Source: an uncultured bacterium (GTDB lineage: Bacteria > Cyanobacteriota > Vampirovibrionia > Gastranaerophilales > Gastranaerophilaceae). Taken from it: DNA of 43,386 bases. The DNA lies in contig CASELF010000027.1 of NCBI GenBank assembly GCA_949288725.1, positions 153,487 to 196,872 on the forward strand. The letters run 5' to 3'. Each line of letters starts with the position of its first letter. The first letter of the stretch is position 1. Below are positions 9,189 through 17,265 of this stretch, piece after piece. The notes below the pieces were generated by a model that did no database searches, was not told the origin of the DNA, and saw nothing but the letters and a program-made list of their open reading frames with translations. The position numbers and the translations under genes were made by a program.

Positions 9189-9430
9189 ATTAAATAAACA
9201 CGAGGATATTAAGAGAGAGAGTATAAAAAAATCTTTGTTATATCCTTGTTATTGATTATATCCTTTTCATTTACTTCTTTAAATTTCCCTTACATATATA
9301 TAAACAACTTCTTAAATCGATTATTGCCTTTTTGCATGTTATGTTGTTAACACTTCTTAACTAGGGCTATAGCGTATATATAAAGTAAATAAATTTAATA
9401 GATATTGCATGTAAAAGATATACTTAAACT
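9189..9430. other. Non-coding stretch between pnuC and its terminator
   Basis: No credible ORF was found in this roughly 240-bp interval. It contains two copies of TTATATCCTT (9238-9247 and 9256-9265) spaced 18 bp apart, an opposed GGATAT at 9213-9218 that could pair with either, and the palindrome GCTATAGC (9366-9373). It may be a long 3' UTR or the source of a small RNA ending at the 9165-9188 hairpin. Nothing proves either. Confidence 0.35.
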
Positions 9431-10123
9431 TTACAATTGATGAACTTCTTTTTTCCAAGCATGTAAAAAATAAAATGCCAAAATAAAATAAACCAACCAC
9501 ATTAACACAGTAGCAAAACAATTTGAGCCGTCAAAATAAGCCTGAAGCCACATAATAAGGGAAAGTCCGTTTACAATAACCCAAACATACCACTGTTCAA
9601 TGCATCTTTTGACAGTAAATAACATACCCAAAATAGAAAAAACAGAAGTAATCGCATCAGGTATAGGATTTTTCCCATTCAAATCGAACAAAACAAAAGT
9701 GAGCACCCCCGTGAAAAATATAGCAGAAAGGAAATAAATATAACGCTCTTTATCAGATAACTTAACTTTTATAATTTCAGGCGAATTTTCTTTCAAATGA
9801 TTTTTCCATTTAAAAACCCCATAAATTTGCATAGGGAAATAATAACACATATACAAAGCCAAATTGCCATAAAGCCCGTTTTTAAATGCTATATAAGAAT
9901 AACAAAGAGTACCGGCAAGCCCGAAAAAATAACATATAACACGTCCCTTACCTGCAAGAATCGTATAACTTATTCCAAGAATTGCAGAAATTACAGCAAT
10001 CGGATTATCTTTTAAAATTACAGAAAGAATTAGAATAAACAAAAGAATAACAGGGAAAATTATACGTTCATATTTTCCGATACCAGAAAACTCATTACAA
10101 AAATTTTTCCAGACATTATTCAT
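9431..10123 (-). CDS. pnuC: PnuC-family nicotinamide riboside (nucleoside) transporter
   Basis: The 230-residue protein has seven to eight hydrophobic helices. It contains the family features YYFPMQIYGVFKWKNH and WYVWVIVNGLSLIMW, the tryptophan- and asparagine-rich helix that contacts substrate in PnuC. Family members move unphosphorylated vitamin-like substrates (nicotinamide riboside, thiamine, riboflavin) by facilitated diffusion. The substrate here is not certain: there is no TPP or FMN riboswitch in front, and the gene is simply the last of an operon, 15 bp after LOG. The RNA- and nucleotide-related neighbours favour nicotinamide riboside. Confidence 0.8.
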   Translation of the reverse strand: MNNVWKNFCNEFSGIGKYERIIFPVILLFILILSVILKDNPIAVISAILGISYTILAGKGRVICYFFGLAGTLCYSYIAFKNGLYGNLALYMCYYFPMQIYGVFKWKNHLKENSPEIIKVKLSDKERYIYFLSAIFFTGVLTFVLFDLNGKNPIPDAITSVFSILGMLFTVKRCIEQWYVWVIVNGLSLIMWLQAYFDGSNCFATVLMWLVYFILAFYFLHAWKKEVHQL

Positions 10124-10138
10124 TCCAAATCCTTACAT

Positions 10139-10732
10139 TTATCTTGAATAAATTTCATGTTTTGAAGGGACTTTTTCAGGTTCAGTATAATTTTTAATAT
10201 AATCAACCGCATCATAAGGATTACTTGCAACATAGAATAAATTTGCACTAAATTTATTCGCAAATTTCTCAGATATTATAGTATCAAAAAATCTCAAAAG
10301 ATTATCATAAAACCCGTCAGTATTAAGTATGACAATTGGTTTTTTATTGTAGCCTAACTGTTTTTGGACAATCATTTCAGACAATTCTTCCAATGTGCCA
10401 AATCCACCGGCAAGCGCAATAACAGCATCAGAAATTTTATCCATTTTATCTTTTCTATCGCGCATACCTTGAGTTAGGTGAAATTCATCGCAATTGTCTG
10501 TACGACATCCCATATCCACCAACCTTTGAGGCATAACACCATAAATCTTACCCCCATAATTTTTGACCTGTTCAGCACAAGACCACATCAAACCTAGAGT
10601 ACTTCCGCCATAAACAATGTCATAACCATTTTGACCAAGCAACTGCCCAAGTTGTTTCGCATCTTCGTAATATATTGGACTTAAGAAATTACTTGAAGAT
10701 GCAAAAATACAAACTTTTTTTATATTATTCAT
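10139..10732 (-). CDS. LOG family nucleotide 5'-monophosphate phosphoribohydrolase
   Basis: The 197-residue Rossmann-like protein carries the LOG hallmarks GGSTLGLM, MRDRKDKM and AGGFGTLEE. The last is the PGGxGTxxE motif with Ala for Pro. LOG enzymes split the N-glycosidic bond of a nucleoside 5'-monophosphate to base plus ribose 5-phosphate. Plant members activate cytokinins, and bacterial members such as YgdH/PpnN are general nucleotide nucleosidases. I start it at ATG 10732, which overlaps the preceding stop in ATGAATAA, rather than at TTG 10735. This translational coupling places it in the RNase Y operon, where it could recycle nucleotides from RNA decay. Confidence 0.88.
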   Translation of the reverse strand: MNNIKKVCIFASSSNFLSPIYYEDAKQLGQLLGQNGYDIVYGGSTLGLMWSCAEQVKNYGGKIYGVMPQRLVDMGCRTDNCDEFHLTQGMRDRKDKMDKISDAVIALAGGFGTLEELSEMIVQKQLGYNKKPIVILNTDGFYDNLLRFFDTIISEKFANKFSANLFYVASNPYDAVDYIKNYTEPEKVPSKHEIYSR

Positions 10733-11363
10733 CAAAGTCTCCGCCTATTCTGTAATAATAAGAACATGCAACCCCTGTTCCATTTGGAGAACAATCAGAT
10801 TTCAAATCTTCAATTTTCCAACCGGAACCAAGCGGTGTAATATTCCCATCAATAAAAATGTTCAAACCAAATACATCTTTTCCCCAAGTATTTGGGCCCT
10901 TTGAACCATTCATATCAAACATCATTAAAAATACGGGATGATAAATATCCTCATCTTTTATATCTTTAATACCTATAATTTTGTTATTTCTTGTCAAATA
11001 TAATTTGTCAAAATAATACCTGTCCCCCGGTTTTACAACGGAAGAATTCAAATAATGAAGGGTATATTTTTTCTGGAATGAATTGGACTCTGAAATTCTC
11101 AGGTAAGGCTTTACAAGAGTCATCATGATTTTTTCTCTGGCAACCTCGTCTTTCGCCTTTTTCAAACCTTTTATAATATCAGATTCTGCATGAGCATTCA
11201 TTGCACTGAAAATATATTCCATTTTGGTTATTGTTTCATTCCAACGTGAAATATATGTTGCTTCTTTTGTTGAAATAAATTTTGTTGGTATAAACATTAA
11301 GCATATTGCAAATACCACAAAAATTGTTATCGAATACTCAAGTTTCCAAAAATGTTTTTTCAT
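10725..11363 (-). CDS. Pilin-like (type II secretion/type IV pilin C-terminal domain) protein
   Basis: The 212 residues have one N-terminal membrane helix (EYSITIFVVFAICLMFIP) right after a short basic start, the layout of a pilin. The canonical prepilin-peptidase site (Gly before Phe, Thr, Leu, Ile, Glu) is missing. The C-terminal region reads MFDMNGSKGPNTWGKDVFG and then GNITPLGSG, followed by a cysteine pair (C190 and C199). This is the D-x-NG-x-KGPN-x-x-GKD pattern of pseudopilin-like proteins common in this lineage. It is probably membrane-anchored with an external domain. The gene sits between PHP and LOG in an operon otherwise about RNA and nucleotides, which is odd. Confidence 0.6.
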   Translation of the reverse strand: MKKHFWKLEYSITIFVVFAICLMFIPTKFISTKEATYISRWNETITKMEYIFSAMNAHAESDIIKGLKKAKDEVAREKIMMTLVKPYLRISESNSFQKKYTLHYLNSSVVKPGDRYYFDKLYLTRNNKIIGIKDIKDEDIYHPVFLMMFDMNGSKGPNTWGKDVFGLNIFIDGNITPLGSGWKIEDLKSDCSPNGTGVACSYYYRIGGDFDE

Positions 11364-11369
11364 AAATTT

Positions 11370-12236
11370 TTATTCCCTTGCTAAATCTATACGTTTTTTT
11401 TCTTCAATAAGTTTTTCATAAACCCATTCAGGCACAAAATTTTTACCCAAAATAATTTGACCATTCATAATATTTGGAGTATGAAAATCTGAACCTCCGG
11501 TAACAATTAGCCCTAATTCTTCTGCCATAGATGAAAAATATTCAACACAAGCAGGAGAATGTTTTCTGTGATAAGCCTCAATCCCTCTTAACCCACAGTT
11601 CATAAGTTCCTTTATTAAGGTTTCGGCAATATCAATATCATGCGGATGTGCAATAACAGGAATACCTCCGGCATCATAAATTATTTCAATTGCATCAAAA
11701 GGTGATACAGTTTTTCTTTGAACATAAACAGGTGAATCATCATGAATATATTTAGCATAAGCATCCATAATATTATTAGTTCCGCCTGCTGTTGTAATAG
11801 CTTTAGCGATATGAGGTCTACCGATACTGCCACCTGGTGCAACAAGTTTTTTGACATCTTCAAATTTAATTCTGATACCTTCTTTTTGTGCAAGTAATCT
11901 GATAATTTCTTTAGTTTGCTTAATTCTTGCCTGTTGCTGTTGCTTTAGCAATTCAACAAAATCGCTATTTTCAGTATCCATAAAGTACCCTAATATATGA
12001 ACTTCATAATTTTTATACAGAGTATTTATTTCAATACCTTTTATTATTTCAATTTTATCGGACAAGTTGTTATCTTTAATGTATTTTTGCGCGACATCAT
12101 AAGCTAAGATATTATCGTGATCTGTAATCGCAATCGCTTCTAGTCCGACATCGATAGCGGTATCCACAATTTTTTCGGGCGAAAAGACTCCGTCTGAAAA
12201 ATAAGTATGAATATGTAAATCAGTCTTCTTTTTCAC
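11370..12236 (-). CDS. PHP-domain phosphoesterase (TrpH/RNase AM-like)
   Basis: The 288 residues open with KTDLHIHTYFSDG and ITDHDN, the metal-binding motifs of the PHP fold. IAHPHD near residue 196 and GGSDFH near residue 252 supply the remaining ligands. The closest characterised enzymes are E. coli TrpH/RNase AM and Chromobacterium 3',5'-nucleoside bisphosphate phosphatase. They remove the 3' phosphate of pAp-type nucleotides and act as 5'-3' RNA exonucleases. The start is GTG 12236, inside the end of the YmdB gene, after GAGGAAAAGG. Overlap and order (RNase Y, YmdB, PHP) suggest an RNA-decay role. Confidence 0.85.
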   Translation of the reverse strand: MKKKTDLHIHTYFSDGVFSPEKIVDTAIDVGLEAIAITDHDNILAYDVAQKYIKDNNLSDKIEIIKGIEINTLYKNYEVHILGYFMDTENSDFVELLKQQQQARIKQTKEIIRLLAQKEGIRIKFEDVKKLVAPGGSIGRPHIAKAITTAGGTNNIMDAYAKYIHDDSPVYVQRKTVSPFDAIEIIYDAGGIPVIAHPHDIDIAETLIKELMNCGLRGIEAYHRKHSPACVEYFSSMAEELGLIVTGGSDFHTPNIMNGQIILGKNFVPEWVYEKLIEEKKRIDLARE

Positions 12237-13053
12237 TTACCTTTTCCTCTTCTATATTATTCTTACTAAAATTAATTCTTTTAATATTAACAGCATGCCC
12301 TGATAAAACATCAATATCAACTTCAACCGCATTAATTTGAATAACATCGCCTTTAGCGACTTCATAGCGTTCAGGAATACCTGTTAAAAAACGATTTAAA
12401 GAGGTTACATAATCCATTCCGATAACCCCGTCAGCAGCACCGCAAAAACCAGCATCTGTAATATATGCCATTTTATTATCTAAAATAATTTCATCAGCAG
12501 TCTGCACATGAGTATGAGTTCCGAAAAACGCACTCACACCTAAATCAGCACAATATTTGCCAAAACAAATCTTTTCAGCCGTTGCTTCTGCGTGAAAATC
12601 AATAATCACAATAGGAGTAATTTCTTTTATACGCTCAATTTCTTCTTTTACAATATCCCATTGAGAATCAATCAAATTCATAAAAACACGACCTAAAACA
12701 TTTATTACACCAATTTTGCATTTATCAGTTTCAAAAATTCTTGAACCAACACCTCGTGTTCCTTTTGGATAATTTATAGGTCTAACAAGACAATCTGCTA
12801 AATCAATATACGTATAAATATCACGCTTATCCCAAATATGATTTCCGCAAGTCATACAATTTATGCCATAATCTTTAAATTCATTGTAATTTTTTTCGGT
12901 CAAACCAAATCCGTGCGAGGCATTTTCGACATTAGCAATAACAAAATCGTACTTTGGAGAAGATTTCAAAAAATCACGAACGGCAAACCTCCCCGGCTTT
13001 CCTACAATATCTCCGAAAAATACAGTTTTTATTATTTGTTTATCACCTGTCAT
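12220..13053 (-). CDS. ymdB: YmdB-family metallophosphodiesterase
   Basis: The 277-residue protein shows all di-metal ligands of the TIGR00282/YmdB family: FFGDIVGKPGR, NVENASHGFGL, CGNHIWD, IDFHAEATAEK and GTHTHVQTAD. B. subtilis YmdB hydrolyses 2',3'- and 3',5'-cAMP and is encoded next to rny, where it influences RNase Y targets and development. The same order is seen here, 106 bp downstream of rny. The start ATG 13053 has AAAGGT about 10 nt upstream. The C-terminal 17 bp overlap the PHP gene. The last residues are an acidic tail (EEEKVSEKED) not expected in the core fold. Confidence 0.92.
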   Translation of the reverse strand: MTGDKQIIKTVFFGDIVGKPGRFAVRDFLKSSPKYDFVIANVENASHGFGLTEKNYNEFKDYGINCMTCGNHIWDKRDIYTYIDLADCLVRPINYPKGTRGVGSRIFETDKCKIGVINVLGRVFMNLIDSQWDIVKEEIERIKEITPIVIIDFHAEATAEKICFGKYCADLGVSAFFGTHTHVQTADEIILDNKMAYITDAGFCGAADGVIGMDYVTSLNRFLTGIPERYEVAKGDVIQINAVEVDIDVLSGHAVNIKRINFSKNNIEEEKVSEKED

Positions 13054-13159
13054 TATTTTATACCTTTGGATTTTGAAACCCGAAAATATAAAGACCGTTA
13101 TTTATTATTTTTAAATATCTATAAATAACAAGCCTTTATATTATTCCGATTTCACACTC

Positions 13160-14692
13160 CTACTTCGCAATTTCCGTTGTTCTAAACTCTCTTACAACCG
13201 TTACTTTTATTTGTCCCGGATAATCCAATTCATTTTCAATACGTTTAGCAACATCTCTTGCAAGTTTGCTTGAAGCCATATCATCAAACATTTCAGCCTG
13301 AACAATAATTCTAACTTCACGTCCTGCTTGAACTGCAAATGATTGTTTTATACCTTCATAACTATTTACGATTTCTTCAATCTTTTGCAAACGCTTAATA
13401 TAAATTTCAAGAGTATCACGTCTTGCACCAGGTCGACCTGCAGAAATTGCATCTGCAACTTTTACCAATACCGCTTCTATTGAATTGGCAACAACATCAT
13501 CATGGTGAGCCTCTATTGCATGAATAACTTCAGGTTTTTCACCATAACGAGCAGCAAGTTCTACACCCAATTGGATATGTGTACCCTCTTGAGTTTGGTC
13601 AACTGCTTTTCCTATATCATGCAATAATCCTGCTCTTTTGGTAATCTTTTCATTTGCACCAAGTTCTGCTGCTAACATTCCGGCAATATGACCAACTTCC
13701 AATGAATGTTTTAATACATTTTGACCGTAACTTGTTCTAAAATATAAACGACCAAGGGTTTTTATCAATTCTTTATTTAAACCCATCACACCCATTTCAA
13801 GTGCTGCATTTTCACCTTCTGCCCAGATTTTTTTGTCAATTTCTTCTCTGGCTTTTTCTACCATTTCCTCAATTCTTACAGGGTGAATACGTCCATCTAC
13901 AATAAGTTTTTCTAATGCGAGTTTGGCAATTTCTCTTCTCACTGGGTCAAAACTTGATAATACAACCGCTTCAGGGGTATCATCAATAATTAAGTCAACA
14001 CCGGTTAGGGTTTCTAATGCTCTTATATTTCGACCCTCACGACCGATTATACGACCTTTCATTTCATCACTTGGAAGAGCAACTACTGAAACCGTTGTTT
14101 CTACAACTTGTTCTATCATACAACGCTGCATTGTCGTTGACAAAATTTCTTTTGATTTTTCTAAAGAAATTTCTCTAATCTTTGCTTCATTTTCTCGAAC
14201 CAGTTGCATTTGCTCTTGTGCTAAATCATTCTTTAACTTCTCTAAAAGTGTCTTTTTAGCATCTTCTATTGACATTCCTGAAATTCTTTCAAGTTCTTCA
14301 GTTTGTCTTTGAACTAATTCTGCCAAATAATCTTCTTTATTCAAAAGTTCGTCCATTTTATTCTGAACTTGAACTTCTTTATCAGTATATTCTTGAATTT
14401 TATCTTCAAGCATATCCTCTCTTTTGGCTAATTTTTGCTCTTGTCTTGCAAGTTCTTGACGTCTTTCTCTTTCTTCTTCGTTTAGTTTTTCCCTATCCTC
14501 TTGTAATTCTTCTACAGCCTTAATTTTAGCTTCTTTGTATAGAATTTTCTCCTTTTCCTCAAGCGCCTTTTTATCTTTTTGCACAGATTCTAAGGCACTT
14601 TTGGTCTTGTTTTTTTGAATAATCAGCATCGCCGCTAATACCATTACCGTAATAGCCAGCCCTGCCAATAATACTGCCAAGTTTGTTGACAT
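13160..14692 (-). CDS. rny: Ribonuclease Y
   Basis: This 510-residue membrane-anchored endoribonuclease initiates mRNA decay. The N-terminal helix is residues 5-25 ([20 protein letters not shown]). A coiled coil of about 150 residues follows, rich in Glu, Lys and Gln. Next comes a KH RNA-binding domain ([19 protein letters not shown]) and an HD domain with [11 protein letters not shown] (catalytic His-Asp) and EAHHDD. Length is normal (about 520). It starts at ATG 14692 after AAGGTAA. The leader of about 140 nt contains a GC-rich hairpin at 14741-14761. It heads an operon with ymdB, PHP, pilin-like, LOG and pnuC. Confidence 0.96.
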   Translation of the reverse strand: MSTNLAVLLAGLAITVMVLAAMLIIQKNKTKSALESVQKDKKALEEKEKILYKEAKIKAVEELQEDREKLNEEERERRQELARQEQKLAKREDMLEDKIQEYTDKEVQVQNKMDELLNKEDYLAELVQRQTEELERISGMSIEDAKKTLLEKLKNDLAQEQMQLVRENEAKIREISLEKSKEILSTTMQRCMIEQVVETTVSVVALPSDEMKGRIIGREGRNIRALETLTGVDLIIDDTPEAVVLSSFDPVRREIAKLALEKLIVDGRIHPVRIEEMVEKAREEIDKKIWAEGENAALEMGVMGLNKELIKTLGRLYFRTSYGQNVLKHSLEVGHIAGMLAAELGANEKITKRAGLLHDIGKAVDQTQEGTHIQLGVELAARYGEKPEVIHAIEAHHDDVVANSIEAVLVKVADAISAGRPGARRDTLEIYIKRLQKIEEIVNSYEGIKQSFAVQAGREVRIIVQAEMFDDMASSKLARDVAKRIENELDYPGQIKVTVVREFRTTEIAK

Positions 14693-14987
14693 AACGTATT
14701 ACCTTATCCTTTTCTATTTTTTATTTAATACACGCAATGCCGGGTACATATAGCCTACCCGAGTGTGTTTTATTTTTTATTTTAAATAAACGTCATTGCA
14801 TATATATCAAAAAATATTTCCTACTACATCTGTATATATGATACCATGTAAAAAGGATTTTGTATAGTAGGACAATATCATATTATTGTTGTATTTTTCA
14901 TTGTAACAAAATGTTACTATAGGCTAAAGTTTTTGATAAATGAAGTTGTTAAAAATGGGGTAGAAAGATTTTTAAGGACTATTTTAT
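14693..14987. other. Divergent intergenic region between rny and the calpain-like gene
   Basis: This 295-bp region holds no gene. It contains a hairpin in the rny leader (CGGGTA 14741-14746 with TACCCG 14756-14761, flanked by a second ACAC/GTGT pairing). It also contains a candidate extended -10 for rny on the minus strand (TGG-TATCAT, 14838-14846), and on the plus strand an extended -10 with an overlapping palindrome at 14903-14920. On the plus strand the hairpin is followed by a T-rich tract, so it could also act as a terminator. Confidence 0.5.
14903..14920 (+). promoter_or_regulatory. Extended -10 promoter of the calpain-like gene overlapped by a palindrome
   Basis: TGT-TACTAT (14912-14920) is an extended -10 that would start transcription near 14927, about 60 nt before ATG 14988. 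The inverted repeat GTAACA-AAA-TGTTAC (14903-14917) covers half of it. A dimeric protein bound there would block RNA polymerase, so this looks like a repressor operator. Its protein is unknown. Confidence 0.4.
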
Positions 14988-17255
14988 ATGCCAATACCTG
15001 AAATGACACCCACACAGAAGTATGAAATTTTTTGCAAAAAACACCCGCAATACAAAAAGATGAGTATGGATCAAATATGCTCCATTATGTTAAAGCAAAA
15101 AATCTTAAATGAATCTGAAATAAAGGAAATAAAGAATCCTTTATTAAAATTTTCATACGAAGTAAAACCCGGTTGGACTCCTAAGGGTTATGAAAATATG
15201 GGACTATATATAAGTTCTTCAGCTCAAAAAAAGACTAAAAAACCAACAAACTACATTGAAAGACCTAAAAAATATCACCCGCAATTTCCTAAACTGGAAA
15301 TTAATGATAATGGAACAATTAATCTTTCTGCTTTTTCTTTGGAAAACCTTAAGGAAAAATATAATAAAAACAACTACAATATAAAAACAGAAAAAAAGAA
15401 CAATCTAACATTAACAACGGTAACTGATAAAAACGGGCGGGCAGTATTTAGTATGACAGCCCATGGATTTTTAAAAACAAAATATATAAATTTTTATAAC
15501 GGGCAAAATAGAGAAAGTTTTACCTTAAATGATAAAAATGAAATTACTGAATACGAGACACTGACAACAACTAATAAAAAAACGACATTTAAAAGATACG
15601 ATATAAAATCAAAATTCCCTGAATTTATAACAGAGAGATATCCCAATGGTGACAGAAAAAGCACTAATATAGATACAAAAACGGGACAGATAAAATATCA
15701 AGAATATTGGACAGCAAACGGAAATTCTGCTAAATGGTTTGTGGAATATTCAAACGGAAAACCTTATAAAAAAGGAGGAGCCGGATTAAAAACAGAATAT
15801 CCGCTCGTAAATGATTTAGATGCCGATATAACGGCAAAAAATGCTATAGGCCTACCAACGACAAGACCATCAATAAAAGAAAATGTACTAAAAAGAATAA
15901 CATATAACAATGTAGATGAAATTCTTGATAAATATAAAAATAAAACAGGCAGAGATTTAATGCAAGATATAAATGAAGAAATAGGATTATCAAAAGACAC
16001 AAGAGATAAATTGATTAATCATATTGAAACTTTATACTGCAAAAAGTTACCAGGTAAAGAAAGCGGAGAATATCTGGCCCAAAAACTTTTTGATGATATT
16101 CAAGGACTTGGAAGCGGAAAACTTGCCGAACACGTTAAAATGATTGACTCAAACAACCTAAAATATGTACTTGCAAAATACCGAGCATTAACCCATGAAA
16201 AATTCCAAAATACAATGAACAATAATTATAAATTTACAATCTTTTTGTCAGAATATCTCGGAGTTTATACTGATACAAGTAAAATTGCAGAAGATTTAGC
16301 TCCAATTGAAGGTTTATTGACGGCGATATCAGACGAGTGGGGTTTGCCTCAAAGTAAAAGAAAAGCACTTATAAAACAAATAATAGATGTTTCCCTTAAA
16401 GATAAAGCACCTGAAATCAAAACCCGAATAAAACGAGATATAAAAAGCCACCCAAATGATAACCATAAAATTGAAGTTGACCTATATAGAGCAGAAAATT
16501 CAAACAGTGGCGATTTAAGAAATACAGAATTAAAAAATGAAAAACTAAAAACCAAAGAAAACAAAACCTTTTCAGGACAAATAAAACAAGGTCTAACAGG
16601 TGACTGTTGGCTACTTGCAGGTTTAAATTCTATTATTGCAAAGCCGGAAATGAGAAATAAACTGGAAAAACTTGTAAAAATTGACCCCAAAACAGGAGAT
16701 TATCTTGTTGAATTAAAAGGTGAGAAAAAAACATATAGAATAACAAAAACCGATTTAAATGAATATACAGCATTATCAACAGGAAGCGGAAAAGTTAATG
16801 CTATTGAAATTGCTATGGATAAATTTATTAGAGATGAAAATTATAACAATAAAGATAAAATTTTCAATATTGATAAAGAATTTGGATTTGTCAACTATGT
16901 AACAATAGATGGTAATCATTCGCAATATTTATGGAGAGCCTTGTTTGGATACAATCCTAATTTGTTTGATATAAAAATTGATTCTTCAAAAGAAGATTTT
17001 AGCAATCCAAAAAGAGTTTATTCAATGTCGCTAAAAACAGGAGAGTTAATAAATATACCAAACATTGCCAAAAGCGAAAAGCAAGAAAATTATGAAATAA
17101 TATCACGTCACGCATATTCTATTATTGGAAGTGATGATGAGAATATTTATCTTCTAAATCCTTGGGACTCAGAAGATAAAATTACCATCACGAGGGAAAA
17201 TTTCAAAAAACTCAATGCCAAAATAGACTTTTATGAAATCCCTCAAAAGAAATAA
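14988..17255 (+). CDS. Large calpain-family (C2) cysteine protease-like protein
   Basis: The 755-residue product has no signal peptide or membrane helix. The C-terminal third is a calpain-type domain: QGLTGDCWLLAG with oxyanion Q534 and nucleophile C540, SRHAYSIIG with H708, and LLNPWDS with N724. The triad is thus complete, suggesting real thiol protease activity. Residues about 90-255 carry repeated beta-hairpin-like units (YEYPNGDRKST style) similar to repeats in secreted surface proteins. Residues 285-500 are helical and unassigned. The N-terminus (PTQKYEIFCKKHPQYKKMS) may be a lineage-specific targeting module. Calpain domains are common in eukaryotes and sporadic in bacteria, so a secreted or host-directed effector is possible but unproven. 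Start ATG has AAGGA 10 nt upstream. The stop directly abuts that of the convergent gene. Confidence 0.85.
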   Translation: MPIPEMTPTQKYEIFCKKHPQYKKMSMDQICSIMLKQKILNESEIKEIKNPLLKFSYEVKPGWTPKGYENMGLYISSSAQKKTKKPTNYIERPKKYHPQFPKLEINDNGTINLSAFSLENLKEKYNKNNYNIKTEKKNNLTLTTVTDKNGRAVFSMTAHGFLKTKYINFYNGQNRESFTLNDKNEITEYETLTTTNKKTTFKRYDIKSKFPEFITERYPNGDRKSTNIDTKTGQIKYQEYWTANGNSAKWFVEYSNGKPYKKGGAGLKTEYPLVNDLDADITAKNAIGLPTTRPSIKENVLKRITYNNVDEILDKYKNKTGRDLMQDINEEIGLSKDTRDKLINHIETLYCKKLPGKESGEYLAQKLFDDIQGLGSGKLAEHVKMIDSNNLKYVLAKYRALTHEKFQNTMNNNYKFTIFLSEYLGVYTDTSKIAEDLAPIEGLLTAISDEWGLPQSKRKALIKQIIDVSLKDKAPEIKTRIKRDIKSHPNDNHKIEVDLYRAENSNSGDLRNTELKNEKLKTKENKTFSGQIKQGLTGDCWLLAGLNSIIAKPEMRNKLEKLVKIDPKTGDYLVELKGEKKTYRITKTDLNEYTALSTGSGKVNAIEIAMDKFIRDENYNNKDKIFNIDKEFGFVNYVTIDGNHSQYLWRALFGYNPNLFDIKIDSSKEDFSNPKRVYSMSLKTGELINIPNIAKSEKQENYEIISRHAYSIIGSDDENIYLLNPWDSEDKITITRENFKKLNAKIDFYEIPQKK

Positions 17256-17265
17256 TTATTTTCTT
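17247..17265. terminator. Weak AT-rich hairpin across two abutting stop codons
   Basis: AAGAAA (17247-17252) can pair with TTTCTT (17260-17265) over the junction TAATTA, in which the two convergent stop codons touch. The stem is short and AT-only, so it may be a poor terminator. It is the only candidate for either gene here. Confidence 0.25.

Noticed and set aside
9125..9430. Riboswitch near pnuC
   Set aside because: The region is downstream, not upstream, of pnuC, and pnuC starts 15 bp after LOG; no known riboswitch core was seen.
13923..14523. Plus-strand frames opposite rny
   Set aside because: Reflect the coiled-coil codons of RNase Y on the other strand.
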